Position numbers and translations under genes: made by a program
Source: Pogona vitticeps
Taxonomy: Eukaryota > Chordata > Lepidosauria > Squamata > Agamidae
Assembly: GCF_051106095.1 (NCBI RefSeq)
Contig: NC_135783.1
Coordinates: 61,917,947 to 61,981,946, forward strand
Length of the DNA stretch: 64,000 nt
Reading direction: 5' to 3'
In this document: piece after piece, positions 44,223-54,640 of the stretch
How the letters are laid out: the number at the start of each line of letters is the position of its first letter
Position numbering within the stretch: the stretch's first letter is position 1
Notes under the pieces: generated by a model
The model's database searches: none
What the model was told of the DNA's origin: nothing
What the model saw: only the letters and a program-made list of their open reading frames with translations

Positions 44223-44999
44223 TGTCCTAACACAATCTTTTAATACTATACTCCCAGGAATACTGTACTGTTTTCCTAGGCAATTACAGGGGTTACTGAT
44301 TTAGCCAGATCACTCTTGGACAAAAATGTTTTAGCATTCACTTGCACTTTGATTGTTAATACCATACTTGAAATCTATAGCCTTTGGCAATTATGTCATC
44401 TAGAGATGGGGTTGGGTTGTTTCAGACTCCTTTTAATTATTCGTACTCTGCCACTTTGATTTCCATTATTGCCTTTGACATAATGATTTGATTCTTCAGT
44501 TCCTGGAACATAACCCACTGCCACAGGAGCCTTTCTAATTCTTATTATCTCCACAGGAATCCATGTAGAGTTTTGTCTCCACAAGATTCCCTGTGGCTTA
44601 CCATAGGAAACCATGGGATGGCAACATTTAGACAATCTTTGTGTTCTCTCTCCTTCCACCACAGAGAGGGGGGAGGGGAGAGAGAGAGAGACAGACAGAC
44701 AGATGTTCATTAAACTTATACTTTTCCAAAGGTTCTGGAGCCTAACTGAATAAGTTCTATGCTTTAAAAAATGTTGCTGATATTTGGTCACAACAGTGAA
44801 AGGACCGTGTACAAAAAGCACTATTTGAAACACACAAGATGAGCACATCTTTGATCAGATCACACGGAATGCAGTCTGGAAGGATAAAACTCAGCCAGCT
44901 ATACACTCGTATGTACATGCTTTTTGTTCCCTCAAAGAGCCTCTGTAAAGGAATAAGGCTGGCCAGATTTCCTTCGCCAGGGTGGGTTATCTTGCTTTC

Positions 45000-45640
45000 C
45001 AATCTAGATTGGAGAAGCAAACAGACACAGCACAGCTGTGTTTTGTCTCTCTTCCGGGCGAATACCAAGATCAATCTTATGCAAATTGAACTCCGAAACT
45101 GGACAGTCACTGCACAATACTTTTTTCCTATCACCTTGGAAGTCTCCTTTTCATGCAACCTTGTAACCTCTTTGCAAGATAATAAATTGCTTTCCTGTCA
45201 GAACAATATAACAATGTACAGTAACTATGTATTTCCATAATTGCTGCCTATAGACCACCCTGTTGACACATCCTGTTGTAAAATTCTCTCCCTTCTATGA
45301 TTGCCACTCCGATAAAGTTTGGATTCCTTTGTAATCCCATCCCTTCTGCCAAGAAGTCATAAACCACCCGTTTCTCCATTTCTCCTCCCATCTCCTTGTA
45401 CCATGAACCACCAATTTCTCCTCTCATTCCCTTGTGTAGCCAATGTTATAAAAGTCGTGGTCTTCCTGTGCATGACATGGTTGGTTTTGCTTACGCTTGG
45501 AGGCATGAATTCAGTCTGCCTTTTATTTAGCTAAATAAAACAGCAACCATTTGAATTCTCTCTCATGTCAAGGTTATTAAAACTTTGACTCGCTATTGCA
45601 GTAGACTAGCTTCTGGTTTCAACAACAGTTTGTTTCCTGT
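45000..45640 (+). mobile_element. Probable solo LTR of a retrovirus-like fossil
   Basis: A CCAAT-like box (45439) sits just before TATAAAA at 45447, and AATAAA follows at 45534; this spacing suits a retroviral LTR promoter-R-poly(A) unit. No internal genes adjoin it. Ends are not resolved and no target duplication was found, so borders are approximate. Confidence 0.4.
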
Positions 45641-48600
45641 TTGTATTTGATTGTTTCTCTTCACAGTTTGCTTTAAAATCCTCCTGTCATTTGCCATCTT
45701 ACAGGTCCTTAAACAGATAAAAAAGTGGCACATTTAAAAATAATAATAATTTAAAGGCTCCTATCCTCAAAATGTTGTAAAATACAGCTGCTATGAACCT
45801 CTGCCCACTAATTTCCCAAGGAACATAGAGGAGAGGAATCATTCAAACAAACAGAATGTTTTCTGTGCTCAGCTACCTACTTTCTTCCACCCTACACCTC
45901 CCCATTCATCAATCACATCCACACAGTAGCAATCTCCTTGCCCAGCTAATTCAGCACCGAGCACGCCTACAGATACACATGAACGTATAAGGAGTTCCAT
46001 TTTCTCTCCCAAACAAAATTTCCAGCATACCTTGGAATTCCCTATCTCAACCTTCTGAATTGATTAGACTCCCATTATTTTATTGGTACAAAACCATTGC
46101 CTTCTTCCTGACATCGAAAGCAGGATTTCTGTCTTGAAAGCAGCTATTGTTCTTTTTAAACATGAAAACAATTTAGGAATGTGGAAGCTTGCATTTGGCT
46201 AGGCCTGGCCCTGGAGGATGTCTTTGCTCTTGTCCCACAGCTCCAAGCTCCTTTGTGTAGAGGATTTATAGCCCTAAGGCAGAAGCCCATCTGCAGGCTG
46301 GAGAGGGCACCCATTGTTTCTTCCCCACCCCACCCTGCCCTGCCTGGCCCCACATGTGTGTAGATCCCCCCAACTTTATTCTGTCTCTAACTTTTAAAAA
46401 AATGAGTCCAGCTACAGATGGGCAGTAAAAGGCAAGCAGCTAGAAATCCAGAGCAGACAACAGCAGAAAGGTGGGAGAGAAAGGAGGAGGCAGCAGAAGG
46501 AGATGTCTGTTGAAGGCACAACAGCTGGGGGTTGAGGAATAGCAAGATCCATGAACTGAAATCACTGCTGCAGCATAACATTAATAGGCCTCAACAGCAT
46601 GCCGCATGTGATGCAGACAGCACGCCAGAGATGAAAAGGAGGAGTCAAGCAGGCCTGCCAGGTCTCCTGGCATCAGCTGAATTCTTGTGCTTCTCCAGAT
46701 ATCCAGACAGGGAGACAAAATTTAGGGCAAATGGGACTGTGGGAGAAAACAGATTGGATTTTGGGGTGTAAAAAAAGTTTTAGAGCAGTCTGGGCACGTC
46801 CCTCTGAGCATTTTTAAGCCCCCCCCCCATGAAAAATATCTCTTAAAAAAAATTCCTCTTTGTAAGTTTGCAATGCTCATATAAAGTGGAAAGTCCCGTA
46901 GAATGCAGAGGGTGGTACACATACATCCATTAACTCTCCCCTCAGTTCCTTCCCCTTACTCCCAGCTTCTTGGTAAGCTGATGTTGAGACCAGTGTGCCC
47001 TTGGGATCATGGCAGAGAGTGAGCACCAGCGTTATATTCCATGAGCTTAATAAGCTGCACTCGTCAACACAGCCATGGCAAAAGTGTGGAGAAGAACTCA
47101 CTCTGAACTCTTACCTTCTCTCATGACTGTGATGTAGCAAGGACCTATCCCATAATATCATAAAAGATTGCCCTGTTGTTAGTAAAGGGGCTCTTGCTGT
47201 TTTGCCAGCCTAGGATCAAGCAGCCAGCACAGCTGGAAATATAAATGTGGTGTAAGGAAGACCAGATTTTCTCCTGTTATTGAGCAAGTGTGGGGGTGCA
47301 AGTTCCTCCATCCATCATTTTAAGTAGCAAACTGTGCAGTTCTGTAAGGGTCTACTCAGAAATTACTCCTTTTGAGTTCAATGGGCCTTATTTTCATGTA
47401 GGTTTAGCTGGGATTTCAGCTACAGTCTGTTTTCTGTTTTATTAACTCTTCATATGGATTTTTGTCATAATCAAATTGGACATTAAGAGGATTGTGTATT
47501 TCCTCCAACTGAAGTCTTTTAACTCCAGTAACCACAGTTAATAACAATAACAACATCAAAACCTTATTTGCCTCTTCTGTTTCCTCTTTCCGGAAGGAAG
47601 CTTTCAATTTATTTATTTTGACTGAAAAGCACAGTGGATCAGTGCTGCTGTCATAAGCTTTAAAAACATGGAGGAGCAGAGGAAGTTTTAAATTTCACAA
47701 TATCCTTAGGTGGCTGAGCTCTCTTACTAAGCCATATGACAATACTGGAAGATTGGATGCAGAATAGATATTGACAGCAAGTCATCTGCTTTTGGTTTGA
47801 TCCCAGCAATTGCATGTGCTGGAATCAAACCAAAAAAGAGCACCTAAAATAATGCCCCCAACAGGAACTCAAAATGGATGTGGGTAGGAATGCTCTGGAG
47901 ATGGGCTGGTTCACACCAGCACTACTTTGTATGGTCACTAGGAAAAGGAGTGAATGAGCTCGTTCCCAGAGCAGACTAAACAGCAGGACAAAGGCCTATG
48001 TAGTCACAGATTCTTTCCCCTTTTTCCCCCAAGACAGGCAAGTATTTTTGTATGTCATTGAATAAGTGTGGCGGGGGGGTGTAATTGAATTCTTCTAGTA
48101 TTATCTGCTGCTGCAGTGGTAGTCCAGTGGAAAGAACACTGCTCTGTATTCTCCAAGCAGAATGGGGTTGGGGAGAGAATAATGATTGAATTCAAAGGGA
48201 CAAGATGTAGAGGAGGATAAAAGCTATGACTGTTGGAAAGGGAAATTAGGAGAAAATGAGCATTCGACAGACCAGAAAGGTTAAGTTGCAGGAAAAAAAT
48301 AGTGAGATGGCACAGGAGAGTCAGCACCCAATTAAAATCACAGGGTCACCTTTCGTAGCAACCAAAACAGTGGACTGTTAGGGCCCAACTAGACAAAATG
48401 ATGCAGATCCAAATTTGTGTATTGTACCTCTTTATATTTCAATAAATAGACATGGGGGCTCTGAGTTGACTGCAGCTGATGAAAAGTGCCTTTGCCTGGT
48501 GCTAGTTGCCTCATTAGGAGAATGCAACATGTGTACACAGCCCCAGGGACTCTTGTTTCTATAAAGGGCTAAGAGATGAGAGATCTTATTGTGAAACTCA

Positions 48601-48689
48601 TCTATATAAGCATAAAGTAATAGAGGCCAGAAGGTAACCGGACTACGGCTACGTAGAGAAAAATAATTCATTAAAAGCATGTCTTAGAC
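45641..48689. other. Intergenic, no gene seen
   Basis: No gene. A squamate short repeat lies at about 47330-47425 (GGGTCTACTCAGAAATTACT and TTGAGTTCAATGGGCC). A tract of eight or nine C bases lies near 46820. No coding motif is recognisable. Confidence 0.55.
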
Positions 48690-48825
48690 CACTGGTTCTT
48701 AACCTTGGGTTACTCAGGAGTTTTGGACTGCAACTCCCAGAAGCCTCCACCACCAACTGTGCTGGCTGGGGTTTCTGGGAGTTGCAGTTCAAAAACATCC
48801 GAGTAACAAAGGTTAAGAACCACTG
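48690..48825. mobile_element. hAT-type MITE
   Basis: 136 bp with a perfect 8-bp duplication TCTTAGAC (48682-48689 and 48826-48833), TIR CACTGGTTCTTAACC/CAGTGGTTCTTAACC, and internal palindrome GGACTGCAACTCCCAGAA... / ...TTCTGGGAGTTGCAGTTC. Well preserved and therefore fairly young. Confidence 0.93.
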
Positions 48826-49084
48826 TCTTAGACTACTGAATCTATTCTACTGGAAAAAGATGGATTAAAAGCAAAATGGTCCATCTTCTGTTTTATGAAA
48901 GAGCATAAACTTACTTTGTTTGATGGACATGAATTCCATGCTCAGAATAAATAACACACAAACACATTTGCAGGTTACTGTGTATAATTTTTCAGCTTGA
49001 AAGGATCACGGTTTCAAGGAAGCCTTTACTTTTTTTTATTCTCTCCTGATTTCAACTCACCCCACCCACCCCACAAGAGATAGC

Positions 49085-50060
49085 TGTTTTAGTCTGTTGC
49101 AGCAAAAGCAAGCTTTATTTGGCTTCAGCTTTTATGGACTCTGGGCCACTTCTTCCAACATCTATCTGTGGTAGTAGGGAGAACAGAAGGTGAAATGTGA
49201 AGAAAATATAGGAGGCCCTGAGTACTGAGGGTCAATGCATGGCCATAAAGCATAGCTACTGCATTGAGGGCAACAAGAGAAATGAAGATAGCAGGTGTAA
49301 AGCATAATTCATAGATCAAGGATGCAGGACAGGTGCATCCAAGCAAATATAAGCAGATTAACACCCCCCTATGGGTGAAGTAGTCTTGGTTTCAGTACAG
49401 CATAATGGAAGAATAGAATCCCAGTTTGACAGATTTATGTGCATGCTCGTTTATGTATGAGGATAGGCCAAAATGAAGTAAAACCTAGCAGTAGGGTTAT
49501 AATATGTCCAAATATGCATGGATGAGCTGATTTACATAAATACTGAGATAAGAAACCCCTATCTTTATTTAAGCCAGAAAGATGGGGTTGAACTTCTTGA
49601 TGTATCCTTATTCAGCTGTTTCCCTTTGAAATCTGTTCCTAAAACTCTTTTGTTTATGGATAATAGTCGTGAGATTCAGAGACAGTGTCCAGTGAAATTG
49701 AAGGTATTCTCCCACTCATTTCTGAGTGCTTCTGTTTTGTCTTCATGTATTCATTTTCCTAGAGAGAGGCCCATATGTCCAAAATAAAATATTGTGAAAC
49801 ACTGCTGGCAAAAGATGGCATGTACAGCACTGGGAGATAATAGAGTGTACAAACGCGGGATGTTGTGGATGATATTATTAAGTCCTTTAAGAGTGTTTCC
49901 TGTGTAATTATGGGGGCAAGTTGGCATCTGTGTCTGCAGCACAATCTGGTTCCTGTGTCAGTCTCTCTAGTCCAAGATCTGTTGTTGATCCTTGTGAGTC
50001 TTTTTTTTCCTCCCCAGGTTGGGTACCAAGTATGCTTCCCACTCATAAAGACAAGGGAAG
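49085..50060 (-). mobile_element. Penelope-like element, endonuclease end
   Basis: On the - strand a decayed GIY-YIG region is readable: CPHNYTGNTLKG, then AVHAIFCQQC and FGHMGLSLGK, at 49942-49751, matching the family pattern (..YAI.CQQC..YVGQTGRSLR). Downstream, the - strand end near 49085-49170 has GGAAGAAGTGG...CCATAAAAGCT and AATAAAGCTTGC with TTGCTGCAACAGACTAAAAC, the familiar 3' end. Disabled throughout. It may be continuous with 54370-54640, across later insertions. Confidence 0.7.
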
Positions 50061-50261
50061 TATTCCTGTCTTGGACTGGCTGTAGATTGCTGATGCATCT
50101 GAGTGGTTGTAGCTGGGAACTGTAGTTTACAACCTATTGTGTTTTGGTGTCTTGAGTTTTTCCAGCAGACAATTGTTCCTGGGTGATCCCTGTTGATCTG
50201 TTTTGGGGTTTGTTTGTTTGTTACTTCATCAGTCTGGCATTGCAGTATGAGAAATGCCTTG

Positions 50262-53200
50262 TGTTGTGTTTAGTCGTTTAGTCGTGTCCGACTCTTCGTG
50301 ACCCCATGGACCAGAGCACGCCAGGCCCTCCTGTCTTCTACTGCCTCCCGGAGTTGTGTCAGGTTCATGTTGGTTGCTTCGCAGACACTGTCCAGCCATC
50401 TCATCCTCGGTCGTCCCCTTCTCCTCTTGCCATCACACTTTCCCAACATCAGGGTCTTTTCCAGGGAGTCTTTTCTTCTCATTAGATGGCCAAAGTACTG
50501 GAGCCTCAGCTTCAGGATCTGTCCTTCCAGTGAGCACTCAGGGTTGATTTCCTTTAGAACTGATAGGTTTGTTCTCCTTGCAGTCCAGGGGATTCTCAAG
50601 AGCCTCCTCCAGCACCACAGTTCAAAGGCATCAATTCTTCGGCGGTCTGCTTTCTTTATGGTCCAGCTCTCACTTCCATACATCACTACTCGAAAAACCA
50701 TAGCTTTGACCATTTGGACTTTTGTTGGCAAGGTGATGTCTCTGCTCTTTAAGATGCTGTCAAGGATTGCCATCGCTTTCCTCCCAAGAAGAAGGCGCCT
50801 TTTAATTTCAGGGCTGCTGTCTCCATCTGCAGTGATCATGGAGCCCAGGAAGATAAAATTTGACACTGCCTCCATATCTTCCCCTTCTATTTCCCAGGAG
50901 GTGATGGGACCAGTGGCCATGATCTTAGTTTTTTTGATGTTGAGTTTCAGACCGTTTTTTGCACTCTCCTCTTTCACTCTCATTACAAGGTTCTTTAATT
51001 CCTCCTCACTTTCTGCCATCAGAGTGGTATCATCTGCATATCGGAGGTTGTTGATATTTCTTCCGGCAATCTTAATTCCGGCTTGGGTTTCTTCCAGTCC
51101 AGCCTTGCCGTACTCCTTTCCCAATTTTGAACCACTCAGTTGTTCCATGACCAGTTCTAACTGTTGCTTCCTGTCCCACATATAGGTTTCTCAGGAGATG
51201 GATAAAGTGGTCAGGCACTCCCATTTCTTCAAGAACTTGCCATAGTTTGCTGTGGTCCACACAGTCAAAGGCTTTCGCATAGTCAATGAAGCAGAAGTAG
51301 ATATTTTTCTGGAACTCTCTGGCTTTCTCCATAATCCAGCGCAAGTTAGCAATTTGGTCTCGAGTTCCTCTGCCTCTTCAGAATCCAGCTTGTACTTCTG
51401 GGAGTTCTCGGTCCACATACTGCTGAAGCCTACCTTGGAGGATTTTGAGCATAACCTTGCTAGCGTGCGAAATGAGTGCAATTGTACGGTAGTTGGAGCA
51501 TTCTTTGGCACTGCCTTTCTTTGGGATTGGGATGTAGACTGATCTTTTCCAATCCTCTGGCCACTGTTGAGTTTTCCAAACTTGCTGGCATATTGAATGT
51601 AGCACCTTAACAGCATCATCTTTCAAGATTTTAAATAGTTCAACTGGAATGCCATCACCTCCACTGGCCTTGTTGTTAGCCAGGCTTTCTAAGGCCCACT
51701 TGACTTCGCTCTCCAGGATGTCTGGCTCAAGGTCAGCAACTACATTGTCTGGGTTGTCCGGGATATCCACATCTTTCTGATATAATTCCTCTGTGTATTC
51801 TTGCCACCTCTTCTTGACGTCTTCTGCTTCTGTTAGGTCCCTCCCATTTTTGTCTTTTATCATGTTCATCTTTGCGCAAAATGTTCCTCTAATATGTCCA
51901 ATTTTCCTGAACAGATCTCTGGTCTTTCCTTTTCTGTTATCTTCCTCTATTTCTTTGCATTGTTCATTTAAGAAGGCCCTCTTGTCTCTCCTTGCTATTC
52001 TTTGGAAGTCTGAATTCAAGTTTCTGTAACTTTCCCTATCTCCCTTGCATTTTGCTTCCCTTCTCCTCTCTGCTATTTCTAAGGCCTCGTTGGACAGCCA
52101 CTTTGCTTTCTTGCATTTCCTTTTCTTTGGGATGGTTTTCGTTGCTGCCTCCTGGACAATGTTACGAGCCTCTATCCAAAGTTCTTCAGGCACTCTGTCC
52201 ACCAAATCTAGTTCCTTAAATCTGTTCTTTACTTCCACTGTGTATTCATAAGGGATTTGGTTTAGATTATACCTGAGTGGCCCAGTGGTTTTTCCTAATC
52301 TCTTCAGTCTAAGCTTGAATTTTGCTATGAGAAGCTGATGATCAGAACCGCAGTCAGCTCCAGGTCTTGTTTTTGCTGACTGTATAGAGCTTCTCCATCT
52401 TTGGCTGCAGAGAATATAATCAATCTGATTTCGATATTGCCCATCTGGTGATTTCCATGTATAGAGTTGCCTCTTGTGTTGTTGGAAAAGAGTGTTTGTG
52501 ATGACCAGCTTATTCTCTTGACAAAACTCTATTAGCCTTTGTCCTGCTTCGTTCTGAACTCCAAGGCCAAACTTCCCTGTTGTTCCTTTTATCTCTTGGC
52601 TCCCTACTTTAGCATTCCAGTCCCCTAGAATGAGAAGAACATCTTTCTTTGGTGTCAGTTCTAGAAGGTGTTGTAAATCTTCATAGAATTGTTCAATTTC
52701 AGTCTCCTCAGCAATGCTGGTTGGTGCATAAACTTGGATTATTGTGATGTTGAAAGGTCTGCCTTGGATTCGTATTGACATCATTCTATCATTTTTGAGA
52801 TTGTATCCCATTACAGCTTTTCCCACTCTTTTGTTGACTATGAGGGCTACTCCATTCCTTCTACGGGATTCTTGTCCACAATAGTAGATATGATAATCAT
52901 CTGAGCTGAATTCGCCCATTCCTGTCCATTTTAGTTCACTGATGCCCAGGATGTCGATGTTTATTCTTGCCATCTCCTGTTTGACCACCTCCAGCTTCCC
53001 AATGTTCATAGATCTTACATTCCAGGTTCCTGTGCAGTATTTTTCTTTGCAGCATTGGATTTTCCTTTCACTTCCAGGCACGTCCACAGCTGAGCGTCCT
53101 TTCGGCTTTGGCCCAACCACTTCATTAGCTCTGGAGCTACTTGTACTTGTCCTCCACTCTTCCTCAGTAGCATGTTGGACGCCTTCCGACCTGAGGGGCC

Positions 53201-53423
53201 CATCTTCCAGCGTCATATCTTTTAGTCTTTTGTTTCTGATCATGGGGCGTTCTTGGCAAAGATACTGGAGTGGCTTGCCATTTCCTACTCCAGGTGGATT
53301 GCGTTTAGTCGGAACTCTCCACTATGTCCTGTCCGTCTTGGGTGTCCCTGCACGGCATAGCCCATAGTTTCTCTGAGTTACTCAAGCCCCTTCGCCACGA
53401 CAAGGCAGCAATCCATGAAGAAG
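50262..53423 (-). mobile_element. BovB LINE, complete insertion with 13-bp duplication
   Basis: A 3162-bp element. Target duplication GAGAAATGCCTTG lies at 50249-50261 and 53424-53436. The 5' UTR (GGATTGCTGCCTTGTCGTGG, GCCGTGCAGGGACACCC, CACCTGGAGTAGG) is complete. Coding starts at ATG 53243. The 3' end reads GTCGTTTAGTCG inverted, with a short ACAACACA-type tail. Both ends present and a clean duplication mark a recent standard retrotransposition. Confidence 0.96.
50270..53243 (-). pseudogene. BovB ORF2 of the - strand copy, nearly intact
   Basis: From MIRNKRLKDM (53243) one frame of 621 codons covers the APE-like endonuclease (GTWNVRSMN, GDWNAKVGSQ, CGSDHQLLIAKF) and the start of RT (NNKASGGDGIPVEL) up to VQAGF. 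There a TGA at 51380-51378 replaces CGA of the sister copy. The same frame then runs on through FIDYAKAFDCVDH to GKGVRQG. A 56-bp deletion at 51100-51106, between AAGGCTG repeats, removes the CILSPSLFN block and shifts the frame. The last part (RYADDTTLMAE to KSRTRLND, stop 50270) is open. So two lesions disable an otherwise complete protein. Confidence 0.93.
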
Positions 53424-53436
53424 GAGAAATGCCTTG

Positions 53437-54365
53437 GTTCAGTAGAAAGTTTCTGTTTTTTGAATTTTGAGTGCTGCCACCCCTACCAAGTGCCAAAAAG
53501 CCGAGCAAAATCTCCTTGGTCATTGAATCCACAGGCTCCAGAATAAGTGAGTTCAATCAGCTTTTATTGGCTCTTGGGAAGGTGACACAGCTCTGGCAAC
53601 ATCAGCACCCACTCCTTCCTGCTTATTTGTTCACTAGGTGGCTGATTTCCAATTATTACACCCTTTCAGATAGTCCTATGTTCTCAGGTCCACTAGATGC
53701 CTCCCCTACAGAAATTGAGGACCTGCCAAGGATCTCATTATCTGCCTCCATCAACCTATGCCCCAGAGGAAGCATCTGTATAGTCAAGCTGCTGCTATCC
53801 TTTGGGGTTTGCCAATCCCCTCTGCGGGTGCCACTGAACTTCGTGTTGGTGTTGGCACCTCGAGTACTTCTTCTGGGTTGGCATTGGCTTTGGCTGTCTT
53901 GTGAGTTGTGGTGGTCTCTAGCAGCAGCTCAGGCATGACAACAGCTGGCAGAGGACCAAGTCAAAACCCCAGTCATCACCCCTTCCCTGGAGCAGACAGA
54001 ACTGCACCAAGACCCCCCTCCCCTACAAGGGTACTCAACGTAACATAACCATACATACCCCCAACAAAGAAGTCTGGCTTTGGGTTCCTCCACTGCATCA
54101 CACCAAGCCTCCTTTTTCTCCAAGTCCCCTGTGGCAGTCCCAGGATATTCCTCCTCCTCTGTCACATCTGGTGCAGCCACTTCCCTTTGGGTGGTTGCTT
54201 CCACTTCTCCTAGCTTTACCTTCCCCAATGTTTGGCAGGGGCTTGGCCTTGCCTTCTTCCCCAGGTGACTCTCATCACTGGTCTTCTCATATTCCCTACC
54301 TCCAACAGGTCTTGCAGGGGCTGCAGGGCAAGAACAGATGGCTCATCAAGGGCACCAGGGGCATA
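53437..54365 (-). mobile_element. Possible LTR-type fossil next to BovB
   Basis: On the - strand CCAATAAAAGCTGATTGAAC supplies a poly(A) signal (53568-53563), followed by about 100 bases before the BovB target site. The upstream 800 bases are GC-richer than their surroundings, with frames on both strands and no family motif. An LTR is only a guess from the poly(A) position and composition. Confidence 0.3.
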
Positions 54366-54369
54366 TGAG

Positions 54370-54640
54370 TCCAAGCAGATCTTGTTATATTGGATTTAGA
54401 CAACGGACCTTGCAGTGTATTGTGGGTGGAGGCATGTAAGTAGGTGTAGCTGTCTGTGGTTTTCTAATATAAGATTGTGTTTTTCTGTCAATTGTGTAGT
54501 TGCATAACAGACAGAACAGCTGCCTGTTATGAAGTGGGTGTCGTTGTGGGTTCCCCTTCCATTGTCTCTGTCATATTCAAAACATTTTGCTGTCATCAGA
54601 TGCAGAACTGAGTGGATGGGCAAGTGCTAACTGAAGGCAC
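54370..54640 (-). mobile_element. Penelope-like element, RT-linker piece
   Basis: On the - strand, text corresponding to the Penelope pattern LYRKPTD.Y.YLH is visible as TCTTATATTAGAAAACCACA and CTACACCTACTTACATGCCT, with CACCCACAATACACTGCAAG after it. The same orientation as 49085-50060 suggests one element. Disabled. Confidence 0.6.

Noticed and set aside
44757-45240. 133-codon frames on both strands
   Set aside because: They overlap each other and the upstream part of the LTR-like stretch; neither shows a known motif.
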